Below the pieces are notes generated by a model. The model did no database searches and was not told the DNA's origin. It saw only the letters and a program-made list of their open reading frames with translations. Shown one piece after another: positions 21,228 through 32,555 of a DNA stretch of 64,000 bases. The number at the start of each line of letters is the position of its first letter. Position 1 is the first letter of the stretch. The stretch is from contig OX463848.1 in NCBI GenBank assembly GCA_949825065.1, positions 45,472,197 to 45,536,196 of the forward strand. Reading direction: 5' to 3'. Both the position numbers and the translations under genes were made by a program. The stretch is from Odontocerum albicorne. Its lineage: Eukaryota; Arthropoda; Insecta; Trichoptera; Odontoceridae.

Positions 21228-21610
21228 ACAAACCCCACAAAGACGGACAGTCACCCGAACATTATTTTTCATATAAAGTGAGATATCATCAATCAAAAGG
21301 AAAGGAAGGGATGGTAGAGAGGAAAGGAAAAGAAAAATCAGGAATGAAACACGTTATTTTACTGACTAGAAATTAAGAGGTTTTTCAGTCGCTTCTTAAA
21401 GCATGCCAAGGGCGGAGCGAGTCTTATATTGGTTTGTAACTGATTCCAGAGTCTCACTGCATGGACAGTAAAGGACGACGTAAAGAAAGAGGAGCGGTGA
21501 ACTCTGTTTGTGCGTAGCGCTAATTCATGATTGGAAAGACGCTGAAAATTCTCGGCGAGATAAGAGGGTGCGGCGGGACAGTTAAGGATATTATACAATA
21601 GAGACAGTAT
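21228..21610 (-). pseudogene. LINE-A reverse-transcriptase C-terminal relic, copy 3
   Basis: The minus strand is open for 79 codons (21359-21598) and reads NILNCPAAPSYLAENFQRLS, then FTVHAVRLWNQLQTNIR and ACFKKRLKNLLISSQ before a stop. A LWN-x-L...F-K-x-x-L order closes many non-LTR reverse transcriptases of the CR1/Jockey group. The LINE-A 3' untranslated region follows to 21228, but the terminal hairpin tail is missing. This is the cleanest LINE-A coding piece in the window. The catalytic domain is absent. Confidence 0.75.
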
Positions 21611-21727
21611 GTGAATTTGGCGTCTATTTCTATTTGGCGTCTAACATTCAACCACTTCAATGCCTTCTGGTATGAAGTTATATGATCGTACTTACGTAGG
21701 TTGAAAATGAAGTTAGTTTATAGTTAT

Positions 21728-21790
21728 AATATATAAATGAGATTAGTTCTTAAGATATAAATTAGATTAGTTCTTAAGATATAAATTTGT
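21728..21790. repeat. Two-copy 26-bp duplication
   Basis: The block GATTAGTTCTTAAGATATAA occurs twice in direct orientation. Confidence 0.8.
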
Positions 21791-22129
21791 GTATGGTAGG
21801 TATAGCCCTTTGGTAAATGATTTTATTATAAACTAGCTGTACCCGGCCACGCGTTGCTGTGGCTCAGTCTGGTTAAATGGAAAATAAAGAAAAGAGAAAG
21901 CACACGTTTCTAATATGTTTAATTTCACAATGCTTGTGGGTATACAATATTTTTTATGTCTTTCAGCCACTCTCAGTCTGTCGCGTTTATTGCCGTGCTC
22001 GCAAATGATCGCATCACTCCAAGAGGTCAATTCACGATATGATTTGAATTCAAATGAAAGATCGATTGCACTGAAAAAGAAGAAAGAAAGTTATAACAAA
22101 AACATATAAAATTGCGAAACATTAAAAAA

Positions 22130-22270
22130 GGAACTGAATAATATTGTTAAGTTCGTAAACGTCTTTGTTCTTGGCGGCAACAATAGCTCGTTCACTCAGC
22201 CAATCGTGATTTTTATAATTGATTTGAATATTGGTAAATACTTTTTCAACCAATTCTTCTTTTGATGTCA
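22130..22270 (-). pseudogene. Helitron helicase C-terminal fragment
   Basis: The minus strand reads VTSKEELVEKVFTNIQINYK followed by DWLSERAIVAAKNKDVYELN. This block is well known from the region before the last helicase motifs of insect Helitron proteins. Most of the helicase, including the Walker motifs, is missing between this piece and the upstream fragment. The element cannot encode a working enzyme. Confidence 0.75.
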
Positions 22271-22273
22271 CAA

Positions 22274-22560
22274 TCACTGATACAGCAGTATTTTCGCAAA
22301 CGCGTCATTTTGACATAACGTGAAGAAAGCATTTAACGTTGTAGCCGGTGGATTCAGGGCTATTTGTTGCACATTTGCAGCTGTGAAATAAACGCGTTGT
22401 CCATTTTCTAGATGTACTGCTAAGTGAACAACAGCTGGACTTCGTTCATGTATGGGAAATGAAAGATTTCGCCATACAGCTTCATTGCTGCTTATGTATC
22501 TTCCAGCCTGATACTGTGCGATTTCATCGATATGTATGACCGCATTCCCATCCCGCATTC
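22274..22560 (-). pseudogene. Helitron Rep/helicase linker fragment
   Basis: An open minus-strand frame of 94 codons carries YISSNEAVWRNLSFPIHER and VHLAVHLENGQRVYF, near-diagnostic for Helitron RepHel proteins. In a complete protein this block sits between the Rep endonuclease and the helicase. A frameshift at about 22560 separates it from the Rep part upstream. It is one of the best-preserved coding pieces in the window. Confidence 0.85.
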
Positions 22561-23660
22561 TGGTTGCACGCCAAAAACTACCATGTAGCTGCCTTTATTC
22601 ACGTATTGTACTTACAAATGTATTTGATCGATTTAACGGGGTTACAGTATTCCACGTTTATGTGCGCTTTGTATGCTTTTGATAGCAAAAGCGAATATGC
22701 AATAACCCAATGGTTGTCTACTTTGATGTCACCATTTCACATTTGTATGGTTGCTAATTTCCCGCCATCTTCTGTTGATCTTCTTCTTTATAAAGGATAT
22801 CCATCGTTTCCTGTAACCGTGTTGGATACTAATGCTCGAGGATATCGCTTAGATCATTTTCCGTCTATCATGCATGGTGAATTTGGATTCAGTGTACCGC
22901 AAGGTCCATGTATCATATATTTCGTCACAACTTCATGCAAATCCTTATCGACGTCGGCATCGGGTATTTCAGCGCACATTACATTGTCGATTTCGTTTGA
23001 AGTGATTTTGTTATAGAGCCAGATTAGTACTATATATGTGCATGTGGCCATCCTCTCTTTTGCTATTCCACTGAGTATATCCAGCAGCGCACAGACCGAA
23101 ACACTTCATGTTTTACCATGAGCTGTTGTATATCGTCCCAAGCTGAATTGCATGTGAATGTAGTGAATAGGTCTGGACACCCGTAGTGACGAACATACGC
23201 AATTGCATATTGAGCATACTCATGCATATGTCGTGGACTGCCTGTATATGAAGATGGCCAAATCGTTAGTCTTCAAACGTTAGTTGTATTACCGTCATTT
23301 ACAACTGTATCTCGCAAATGAACGTATTCTTCAGAGCGAAGCTTGGTCTGATTCAAACGAATGAATATCAAACATATTAAAAAATCTCCATTTCTATATA
23401 CGATTTGATATATTTTGAAATATAAACGTAGAGATAAAATTAAATTCTATATAAAAAAGATACTTTTGATATTCCTAATGACCTATTTCAGCCACTATCA
23501 GCCTGTCGCGTACATTCTGTTGAGAACGAACCAGTTCTGAATCTGCAGAACGCGATCGCCGTGCTCGCAACCGTGCATCCTCAAGTCCGGCTACACGTCG
23601 TTCTGCTGCTTCCTCGAAATTGTGAAACATTAAGTTATGAGACAGTGAAATTCATCCTGG
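22561..23660 (-). pseudogene. Helitron Rep endonuclease region
   Basis: Going from the N terminus on the minus strand: an arginine-rich start near 23480-23620 (ARLRARRSRSADS), RHMHEYAQYAIAYVRHYG near 23200, VKHEVFRSVRCWIYS near 23100, GWPHAHI near 23060, then HGPCGTLNPNSPCMIDGK at 22854-22920. GWPHAHI corresponds to the HUH metal-binding motif of rolling-circle Rep proteins (usually GLPHAHI). Stops and at least two frameshifts break the frame, and about 130 residues between the second and third blocks are lost. The tyrosine motif is not identifiable. Confidence 0.8.
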
Positions 23661-24699
23661 GGTCATATCAACCTGCACCTTTCCGTTCCCAATTTCCAGC
23701 AATTGATGTGAGAATATCTCAGCTGATCGATCGTTTTACAGCTGGACACGCATTTGTCAAATATTTGTCCAATAGGAGTATTGTTAAGGAAATACAGAGA
23801 TAATTGGAACGAATTAAATGTTAAGCAAAGAGAGAGATTATTGGAATTCATTAAATGTTAAGGAAAGACATTGCAAACTACGCACGAATTAAATTTGGAT
23901 GTGACATGTTTGGACGCGTCATTAATGAACAATAAATATCTATTCTAATAAATAGCAAGTTATTTAGGTAAATACATTACAAAAAACAACAATGATGACA
24001 AATTAATACATCTTGTTACAAATAAGCAAAAATTTGTCAGTTCGTTTAAAATAAATATGACGTTTGTCAAAAATGTACATACCAGCATCACGTTGTCTCT
24101 GTGAAGCAAATAATTGCGTCACTCCAAGAGATCAATTCACGATATGATTTGAATTTAAACGAAAATCAATCAACACAATTAAATTTTATCGCTAATTGAA
24201 CAGAAAAATAAAAAAATAAGTTAAAAAAACTAAGTGAAAAAGATAATCTTAGAGGTAGGTTTGTTAACAACGCACATTATGAAATGAAAATGGCGGATAA
24301 ATTAGCGCAGATGGTACTATACAAAAAAAATTATATAATAAAATAACATTTCTAATAATACATTATTTAATAATATAATTAAAATAATTAAATAATTATT
24401 TTAAAATAATTCATTGAATAATTAATAATGATATAAAAATATTAATATATTTAACATTAAAAAAATATAAATTTTCTTGTATTAAGTGTATTATATTATT
24501 ATTAAAATTATTATTTATTATTGTTTATTATAAAAAATAAAAAAAAATAGTTTTTTCATCGAATTAAAAGAGACTTTCTTGAATTAAATTCCACAGAACC
24601 ATTTCCTAATCCTAAAAAAAATCGTTAACAAATCGAAAAAAAGCAATGCATAAAATCAACTTTTCCTAGAAGCTAAGAAGTTTCACTTCTACCACGCGA

Positions 24700-24845
24700 G
24701 AGTATCACGCATCTGTTTTTTTATACATATAAGTTATATTTATTTTAGCGATCCTCGATCTTTTTATACATGTAAGTTATATTTATTTTAGATCTCTTTA
24801 TACATATAAGCTATATTTGTTTTAGCGATTATATTTATTTTAACG
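24700..24845. repeat. Three imperfect repeats inside the Helitron
   Basis: The block TATACATATAAGTTATATTT followed by ATTTTAGCGAT occurs three times with spacing of about 45-55 bp. Confidence 0.7.
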
Positions 24846-25607
24846 ATACTCAAAATATTTCCAAACAAATAAAATTATAGTTGGATATTTTTTACAAATT
24901 TAGTATTAGTTCTGCCAAATATATTTCCTGCGCTTGCGCTATAAAGTCTAGACTCAGCCATATTAAGATTTTCTCAAGCTGCTATGACACAATGGAACTT
25001 ATCCTTAATATGGAACTTATCCTTATTAACACAAATTTTATTTTGACGTATCTTGGATTCTAACCTATTTTTCGTCTGTAATTACGAAATTATTATTCAA
25101 CAGGAAATATTTATTATCAAACATAAAATTATTTTATATTTTATGGTTATAGACTAAATCATTGAATATCAAATATTAATTACTAAACCTCGAAAATGCA
25201 ATATGCTCAACTGTCAAATTTGACAGTTGATATTCAATATTTGATATCCTTGTCCCCGATAGGTTCGCGTAAATATTCATCTCTTAATTAAAAATTTTAT
25301 TATATACACTGATATATATATAAAAATAAAAATCAAAAAACATTTCCGTTGACGAATATTAACTTTACTCAAAATTTCAAAGCGATCGGTAGAGAACTTC
25401 CGGAGATTAGCTACAAATAATTAACGAACATTTACATTTTTATTTATATAGATTACTGTATTAAATGATGGATAAATGTATTTTAATTTCCTTTTTCTTC
25501 TTTTTTTTAAAGTTGTATTTCTCTTTTGATATGACTTTTATGCATTGTACGAATTAGAGAAAACTGTAATAAATAAATGGTTGTTTGAATAAATCAAATG
25601 GAGCTGG

Positions 25608-25770
25608 ACTAGAAATTAAGAGTGCCGAGGACGGAGCGAGTCTTATATTGGTTTGTAACTGATTCCAGAGTCTCACTGCATGGACAGTTAAGGACGACGT
25701 AAAGAAAGAGGAGCGGTGAACTGGAAAGGCCAATAGACAATCTATGTTTGAGCGTAGCGCTAATCCTACT
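25608..25770 (-). mobile_element. LINE-A fragment, copy 4
   Basis: It matches the RT C-terminal coding part of copy 3 (complement of GAGTCTTATATTGGTTTGTA and GGACGACGTAAAGAAAGAGG). Both ends are truncated. Confidence 0.7.
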
Positions 25771-25789
25771 ATTATTTACAGATTAAAAA

Positions 25790-26300
25790 TATTACTAAAT
25801 AAATATGTTAGTTGCGTGTAAGGATAGGAAGATAGTGACTGTGGCATTTAGATAAGGTACTTCTCTTCATTTGCATTTTTTCAGAAAAACATATTTGGTA
25901 AGAAAACCGTAGAAAAAATACCAAGTGAAGACGAACTTCAGATAAACTTTTGTAGATCTTGCAATATGGTATGTGATGATAACACATTTGGCTTTGGGTG
26001 TAGTTTAGTGTATGTGTAAAGTGTTCATGTAAAATACAAAAAATGATGAGATATCCCAAAAAGGGTTGTCTTCAAGTACTTCCTAAAGCTACAAATGCCA
26101 CCCATTTCTCCAAAACCTAGAGGTAGACCATTCCACGTCACAGGACCAGCAACGGCAAAAGCTCCACCATAACACCCCGTCCTATTGTGTCGATTTGGAA
26201 CAGTAAATTTATTAGACGAAGAAGAAATCGACTTTAAAGACTGCTTAAATATTTCTTGAATCTTCGAAAAGTCTTTAGTTTCACTTTGTGGTGCCATGTT
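25790..26300 (-). pseudogene. LINE-B reverse-transcriptase C-terminal relic, copy 2
   Basis: A 90-codon minus-strand frame (26025-26297) encodes FTVPNRHNRTGCYGGAFAVA, then GPVTWNGLPLGF and CSFRKYLKTTLFG before the stop. An AVAGPxxWNxLP...FRKxLKT order is a standard C-terminal signature of non-LTR retrotransposon proteins. About 230 bp of 3' untranslated region follow to 25790. This is the best LINE-B copy here. Related pieces are at 19935-20160, 38225-38620 and 44505-44635. Confidence 0.8.
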
Positions 26301-27350
26301 TTATGTAAGAAGAAATAAAATAACCCTTGGATATCCAGACCCTGGTCTGCCCGTAAGAATAATTTTAATTTTTCCCCGCCCCATTTACCATTGAATCACA
26401 CCTCTCCCCACTTCTCTCCCCCTACCTCCTTCCTCTTATACTATTCACACTTGCGGAGGAAATATTTGTAAGCAATTTAGTTTATCTTCACCTGACGATG
26501 AAGACGGAGGGAGGTGTACGAAACCGGTAGTAAACTCAAATAAACCGGTGGTGAACACAACACATGTAAAATAAGTGTTTTATTTTATTTCTTCTTACTA
26601 CTTGAATACTTCTCTTTTCTAAGTTGATGGATAAAACGCATTATCTTTAATAAATTATTTAAGCGACTGTTACAATGAATCGCAAGAGCATACCTTGGAG
26701 ATTATTAATAAGATAGAATATCATCAAGGCCGCATTCCTCCCTTATGCGAATTCATCTGACCTCCCAAAGCGGGGTGTTTTGAACTGTTCCCTAAACCTA
26801 ACCTATGTTAAAACCATGTAACCTAAAAACGTTGTAACCTTTCAATCAGCAATTGGCATGAACATACAGAAATACTGTCGGGTCTTTTGGAATGAATTTT
26901 CGTAAGGCAATACACCCACCGATTATAATATTATGCAATGACGTGTATAAATATTAAATAAATAAATTGCTTTGAAGCAATAAATTCACCTGATGTTTTT
27001 GCATGAAGATTTTGTTCACCTTAGTTTATATTAAAATTTTCTTTTTCAATTCGATAGCCGTATTTTTTATCAACAAAGCCGTGTTTACGTTAATAAATTT
27101 GATGGTTTATTTCGTATGTTAATATTATAACGGACTCCCACGCCTGTCATCAGCCAATAAATTAGCCGGGATCCGTAACAAGCGACCGGGGCATCGCCTT
27201 TCTCACATTAATCTTCCACCGTCACCTCTAGCTTATATTAATATTCAGTTTATTTTATACCATCCTAATTTGGAAGAATGCTAATGCCACTTTAAAGGTG
27301 GCGTATCTCAATTGATCTCAAGAATTTACAATGCATTTGTTAGAGATATA
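26301..27350. other. Mostly unassigned; one repeat with a CTGA...GAAAC motif
   Basis: At 26493-26535 the plus strand reads CACCTGACGATGAAGACGG and then TACGAAACCGGTA. This resembles the repeats at 30940-31015 and 38085-38170 (see findings). The rest shows no coding signal. Confidence 0.35.
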
Positions 27351-27478
27351 CTCGTATATACACACATACCATCACGCCGTCTCCTTGTCGGGGTAGGCCC
27401 CGAGCTAGAGCGCCCTTGATGAGAGTCTGCTCTGTAAACGGCGCTATATGAATTGTCGCTTTTATTATTATCATTGAA
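27351..27478. mobile_element. LINE-C tail joined to a SINE-like 3' end
   Basis: ACCATCACGCCGTCTCC (27366-27382) is an antisense LINE-C terminus. From about 27400 the sequence GGCGCTATATGAATTGTCGC and a TTATTATTATC tail match the end of the fragment at 38737-38840. An octamer TACTCGTA lies in the LINE tail at 27349-27356. Confidence 0.45.
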
Positions 27479-27983
27479 GTGAAACTTCTATAGGCACGGT
27501 AGGGAACGTCACGAAAAGTGAAACGAAGTTTTATATTATTATTTTATTATTATTAAATTATTCTTCTTCTTCTTCTTAGACTTTCTATAGACTCTCAAGA
27601 GTCTGTTACTGCAGGATTGTCCTCCTGTGATGCTGAGCTCCAGCTATCTCTCCATCGTTTTATTATTCATTATTATTAAATGATTATTCATTATTATTAA
27701 ATATTTAATTTATTTTTAAATGATTATTAATTGTTTTAATATTAATAATGATTTATTATGAATAATAATTAACATTATTTTAATAATATTAAGTGTATTA
27801 TATTATTATTAAAATTATTATTATTTATTATTAAAAATAAAAATTTTGCTACATGTTATTTTTAAACTAATATATTTAATAATTATTAATTTTATTTTAT
27901 ATTAAATTATTTTATTTAATATTTATTTTAATATTTATTTAATATATAATTTATATATAATTATAATAATATACATATATGTA
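27479..27983. mobile_element. Helitron-derived AT-rich segment, left part
   Basis: Dense ATTATTATTAAAT-type sequence resembles the core of the 21.8-25.5 kb Helitron (24310-24560). The mariner at 27984 splits it from 28922-29180. Confidence 0.5.
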
Positions 27984-28919
27984 CGAGGCATATCCAGAAA
28001 GAAAGTGTACTGAATTTTGGTAGGTTACAATTTTTTTTATTTAAACAAAAAAAATTACGTGGTTACCGTAGTACATATTTTTCGACATAGTCGCTATTCC
28101 TCTCAATGCAGGTGGTGAAGCGGGGTATCAACTTTTTGATGCCTTCCTCGAAGTAGTTTCCCGCCAACCCCTCCGTCCACTTCTCCACCTCCTCCTTTAC
28201 CTCCTCGTCGGTTGAAAACCTTTTTCCACCCATGTGCAGCTTCAGGGAGGTAAAGAGAGAGTAATCTGAAGGTGCTAGGTCAGGGGAATGCGCGGGATGG
28301 TTCAGGACATCCCATTTAAACGAGGCGAGCAGTTCCTTCGTGGCGTTGGCCGTATGTGGTCGTGCAGCAGGCAGACTCCCTTTGTCAGCATGCCTCTCCT
28401 CTTGTTCTGAATCGCCCTCCGCAATTTTTTTAGGGTCTCACAGTATTTTGCAGAGTTGATGGTCTCCCCTTGAGGCATATATTCAATTAAAATTATGCCT
28501 TGACAGTCCCAAAACACGGATGCCATGATTTTCTCGGCTGAAATTGTGGTTTTGAACTTTTTGGCGTAGGGTGAAGAGGTGTGACGGCACTGTTGAGACT
28601 GCCTTTTGGTTTCAGGCGTGTAGTGTGCAACCCAAGTTTCATCTCCAGTAACGATGGAGCGGAGAAATTCATTTCCATGGAGTTTGCAGCGCCTCAAAAA
28701 CTCTTGCCCGGCATTATTTATTTCGCACTTGGCGGGAGATTGGATTGACATTTTTCACGAAACGTGTTGTTGCCTCGACACTTCTCAACGTACTGATCTC
28801 GAACCGGTCTCGTTGCGGAGGGGAAGGGTCAGGCTACACGGAAGTGTAGCCAACATGTCGAAAATAAAATCCATCCGGTCGTGAGAGCCTCAGTACACTT
28901 ACTTTCTGGATACGCCTAG
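27984..28919 (-). mobile_element. Deleted mariner element B (936 bp)
   Basis: The ends are CGAGGCATATCCAGAAAG and the inverse of CTAGGCGTATCCAGAAAG. TA flanks both sides (27982-27983 and 28920-28921). The coding strand is minus. It is the same family as element C at 41950. Confidence 0.92.
28063..28751 (-). pseudogene. Mariner B transposase lacking the DNA-binding domain
   Basis: The reading frame begins MSIQSPAKCEI and then jumps to AGQEFLRRCKLHGNEF. Most of the N-terminal helix-turn-helix region is therefore deleted. The first catalytic aspartate is present in RSIVTGDETWVAHYTP. GIILIEYMPQGETINSAKY is intact. At the second aspartate the frame reads LLHDHIRPTPRRN instead of the HDNARPHT expected, because of a short deletion with frameshift. 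The C-terminal part including PAHSPDLAPS remains in another frame. Element C lacks what B keeps and keeps what B lacks. Confidence 0.85.
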
Positions 28920-28921
28920 TA

Positions 28922-29180
28922 TATGCTATTGTAATATTAATAATTATATTATTATTATATTATAATGAATCATAATATAATTAATCAATAGTATGATATC
29001 ATAATATTATTAATAATATATTATTAATAATATAATAAGAATAATATGATAATAAATAAATAATTAATTTAATAATTAATAATAACATAAAAATATTAAT
29101 TTATTTACTATTAAAAGACATAGAAGAAAAGACAAGTTTAACTTCTACCGCGCGAGAGTCTAAGCGTCTGTTTTTTTTAT
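28922..29180. mobile_element. Helitron-derived AT-rich segment, right part
   Basis: The end AACTTCTACCGCGCGAGAGT matches CACTTCTACCACGCGAGAGT at 24687-24706 in the Helitron, in the same orientation, preceded by similar AT-rich DNA. Confidence 0.6.
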
Positions 29181-29194
29181 TACTATTATTATTC

Positions 29195-29640
29195 AGAGAG
29201 GAAAAAGCTCATACACTCTTATGATTTCTTTGACCTTTTACATTTTATTTTTTTCAAAATGGCGTACACTTGATCCAACTATACTTCCCTTACTCATCCT
29301 TTACCACGCCTTTCACTTAGATTTGCGTTGTACATTTGTTTTGTAAGTCTTTCTTCATTCATTCCTCATGCCCAAACTATCTCAGAGTGGGGTATTTCAT
29401 CTCACATTTATCCTTTGTCACTTTATTCCGTGTTTTGTCATACATTGTCAATACAAGTTTCCTGGTCAATGCACGTATTTTCACTACATTTATTAGACTC
29501 CTATCTCCTATCAGTATTTTTCCACGTCCACGTTTCACTCTCATACTTGAAAGTTGGCATCAAAAAAACCGTTCTGAACTATTATTATCTTAGCATATTT
29601 TAATTCTGTCCCGTTCCATTTTACATGTTTCAGTGCTCCA
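29195..29640 (-). pseudogene. LINE-C relic
   Basis: The antisense strand covers the LINE-C blocks for GHVER, MYDRIRNEV and SETWTW in the expected order (complements near 29370, 29440 and 29530). Multiple stops interrupt it. The plus-strand frames at 29328-29603 are antisense shadows. The 3' coding end is largely missing. Confidence 0.65.
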
Positions 29641-30527
29641 TTGTCATTGTTTCATATCGCTACACTGTTTGATATCCCTCTTTTGACTCTTCGATCATCA
29701 AATAAACTAAAACTATTTTTTTCCTGCTTCACTTATCTGCAGGGGCTGGGAGTAGGAAGTTACCCAAGAACAAATTAAGACAACGAATAAATATTTAATT
29801 TAAGAAATCTCTAATGACCGACATGGATTCTTGTGATAAGACAGGTTTCCCTAAGGTTCATTTTATGGACTACAAAATAAGATAAGCGTCCATCGCATTA
29901 CACGGTTAAGAATTCGTCATAGGCTAGGCCGGTATCCGGCACCCATCCACTTATAGCGAAGTTGATGTGAAAAAAGCAATGTAGATGAAAACTGCAACGT
30001 TTTTGAAATGTCGCCATCATAATACAAATCACGCGGTGCAATACTCCGAAAGATCTTACATGACTAATTTCTTGAGGTTTTTAGCAATAGAAGCTACCTC
30101 AAAACTTCCCCTGACAAATTCGTATTGTTTTCCTCTGGTTTTAATTAATCAATTACGAATTTAATGATAATTATAATCAGATATTCGTTCGTTTACCTCC
30201 CAATTCTTCATCGTTAACGTGTAAAATGTCTTCGTGAAATAAGTTATGGGCTCAAATTTAATAGTATTTGGTAACGACGGGGCACGGTATTTGCAAGTGT
30301 GTAAGAACATGTATTATAACATACAATAAAAATAGCGGAATCATTGACACACATTGCGAAAGGTCTATGAACATTTTTTATCTTCAGCATTTATCGCCTT
30401 TTTTTGCAAAACGAATCTTCAACTATTTTAAGTGAATGAACCCTGTTTTGTGGAATTTTTTGATTATTTTGTCAAAGATTTCTACTTTTCCTTTGAGACA
30501 TTCTACTATATATTAGAAAAAATAACA
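29641..30527. other. Unassigned DNA
   Basis: No coding motif seen. A segment at 29984-30020 (TGCAACGTTTTTGAAATGTC) resembles, inverted, parts of 21185-21225 and 46605-46650. Confidence 0.35.
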
Positions 30528-30715
30528 ATAAATTACTTTGTTATTCCACTAATTACTTTAATCATCACTACACGTGTTTCTACCCTCCTATCTCGAGGCT
30601 GTTTTCAAGCGGAATGATCGAAATGAATTCCGCTTGAAAAGAGCCTCGGAATAGGAGGTAGAAACACGTGTAGCGGGGATGAATATAATAAGTGAAATAA
30701 CAAACTTATTAATTG
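30528..30715. mobile_element. Palindromic fold-back element
   Basis: Two arms of about 85 bp are near-perfect inverted repeats around GATCGAAATGA at about 30616-30626. The arm carries ACACGTGTTTCTACCTCC-like and CGCTTGAAAA blocks. Related copies are at 3520-3650 and 17325-17405. No coding sequence is present. It behaves like a fold-back MITE; its target site is not clear. Confidence 0.75.
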
Positions 30716-30939
30716 TTAAATATTCAATTGGTTATTTTCAAAGGTCTTAAAAGTTCCATTTTTTATTATATCTGTAAATAGGGAGAACAAATTATTACAA
30801 CCTTAGATCGTCAAATGTGATTTATAGCAAAACATGTAGAGTTCATTGCTACATGATGATGACAAGATTTTATATACGAGTACATACGAATATATACAAA
30901 AAATAAATGAAAACGTTATAAATTGTTCAGTCAATTACT
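30716..30939. other. Unassigned AT-rich DNA
   Basis: It holds one TACGAGTA octamer at 30875-30882 and nothing else I can support. Confidence 0.35.
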
Positions 30940-31015
30940 GTTTATTACACTTAACGTAACGATATAGCCCTACCGGTTTCAAGGCTGTCACCTCATCATC
31001 AGGGGTGCACAAACA
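30940..31015 (-). repeat. Dispersed repeat with a CTGATGA...GAAAC core
   Basis: On the minus strand CCTGATGATGAGGTGACAGC is followed by CTTGAAACCGGTAGGG. A near-identical copy is at 38085-38170. The CTGATGA and GAAAC boxes are those of hammerhead ribozymes, which occur in Penelope-like retroelements. Folding is not shown. Confidence 0.45.
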
Positions 31016-31147
31016 AAACTCTGAACAAATGACAATGCCAGCAAAGATTAGGCAACGAAAAAGGAGTGAAAATGGTGAGGAACTTGTCACAACATCGAAG
31101 TGAAATGTACAGTTTTATATCGCTTATTGTATAAAATATAATAATTA

Positions 31148-31262
31148 CATGTACCATCACGACGTCTACCTGTCAGAGTAGGTTAGGCAAAGAGGAGAGA
31201 GCGCTAGATTTTCCTATCGCGACACATCTTTCGCCTCTACGAGTCTTGACATGGTGAGAGTT
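31148..31262 (-). mobile_element. LINE-C 3' terminus
   Basis: The complement of the terminal LINE-C block, GTACCATCACGACGTC through AGAGGAGAGAGCGCTAG, is followed by ATCGCGACACATCTT as in the copy at 21045. Confidence 0.65.
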
Positions 31263-31384
31263 TTATTTTCCATTTGGGGACTTTGGTGCGATATTCAATG
31301 GCATTCAAAGAAAAGTTGTTTTTTATCATACATTTAATGATTTTTAATATGTTTTCGTTAATTTGTAAAGATATGGTCTCATGA

Positions 31385-31448
31385 TAATTAGCCCACCGGG
31401 TTATTCTGTATGCAATGAAAGTGTAATACAATACAAAATAATACAATA
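31385..31448 (+). mobile_element. SINE1/LINE-A tail fragment
   Basis: TTAGCCCACCGGGTTATTCTGT and GTAATACAATACAAAATAAT correspond to the last 60 bp of SINE1. The hairpin is lost. Confidence 0.5.
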
Positions 31449-31785
31449 AGGGATGAATGTGAACTTGAAGCTGATGATTTGAGTAAGATATTGAAGACCA
31501 CTCGGAGATGGTTTGGGCATATATAACATAATGAATAAATGAACTTAGAAAGAATATGAAAAAAAATAAATTAAGGGCTTATGTGAGTGGAAGACCAAGG
31601 AAAATATGATTGGATCAAGTCAATAATATGTTGAAAGTCAGAAAAATGGTATGTGGTGTATGAGAAGGTGTATGGATGTAGAAAAGGCGAAGTACGTGTG
31701 TCCAGATAGGAAATCCTGGCGCTTTGTCCTTTCTGCCTACCCTGACGGAGATATGGCGGGATTGTATGTATGTAAAAAATACGAC
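31449..31785 (+). pseudogene. LINE-C C-terminal relic
   Basis: The order of blocks is TTRRWFGHI-like near 31500, SGRPRK near 31590, MRRCMDVEKAKYVCPDRKSW (31651-31710, in frame) and SAYPDGDMAG (31729-31758). The tail (TATG)n follows. The middle part has stops. The block MDVEKAKYVCPDRKSW...AYPDGDMA is the C terminus of the LINE-C protein. Confidence 0.7.
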
Positions 31786-32555
31786 AGTGTCTTGGATACC
31801 GATAGTCTTTTTGAAACGAAACCTTATCAATCGGAAGAAATTGTTTTAAAGCAATAAATTTGCCATATATAATATTAAATCTACCATATACAAGAAATCT
31901 ACCATATAACATATACGAGTATATGTTATACCACATATAATATTTATATGAAAGCGTTAAAACAGTATAAATTAATACGAGTATAAGAAAGTATGATCGT
32001 CAGAATGTAAGTAAAAATCTTATTTTGTCGGGAGTTTACACTCTACACTTTGGGAACCTGTGGGTGAAATTGAATGTACAGATATAATTGAGACATAAAG
32101 CGACTAACTGTGATTTGACACTCAGACTTAAGAGATAGTGACTAGAGACTAGTGACTAGACGACTCGCGTTAGTTTTGATAACCGAATAATGACCAATTT
32201 GTCAACGTCTTTCCACTTGACAAATTGCAGCGCATCCAAATGGCGCGCGCCTTATGGACACGTTTCTTCCGCAAGGCGAGCGTGTCATCATTTATTCAAC
32301 CAATTTAACGGCTTCTTTGACAGTTCTGTGTTAAGAGCACTCTTCAGAATGTTCTCCCAAAAGTGGAGTCAATTTGTCATCGAATTAATTGCAACTGTAA
32401 CTGTAATCTTTCATATGTTTTGCTTACTGCTTACTGCTTCAGTTTTATTTAACTTTATTGCAAAACGATGTAACCACAGATTAGTTATATGGTGGCCACA
32501 TGTTTATTTATCATTAAATGAACTCGAGGGCTGTAATAATAATAAAAGGAACAAT
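31786..32555. other. Unassigned DNA with a 127-codon open frame
   Basis: The frame at 32190-32573 (plus) includes a hydrophobic stretch (FVIELIATVTVIFHMFCLLL) that could span a membrane, but no family is recognised and it may be chance. Octamers lie at 31914-31921 and 31976-31983. Confidence 0.3.

Larger units (their letters stand above)
21833..25452 (-). mobile_element. Helitron rolling-circle transposon, degenerate
   Basis: On the minus strand the element starts TCTATATAAATAAAAATG at 25452 and ends CTAG at 21833. A hairpin (GCCAC...GTGGC) lies about 10 bases before the CTAG. The flanking bases are A at the 5' side and T at the 3' side, the expected insertion between A and T. Rep and helicase fragments are inside. 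The AT-rich core at 24300-24560 and the parts at 23880-24240 are non-coding. Repeated segments (22000-22110 against 24105-24235) suggest internal rearrangement or a nested second copy. Confidence 0.85.

Noticed and set aside
22564..23016. 150-codon plus-strand open frame
   Set aside because: Antisense to Helitron Rep coding blocks, which are recognisable on the minus strand.
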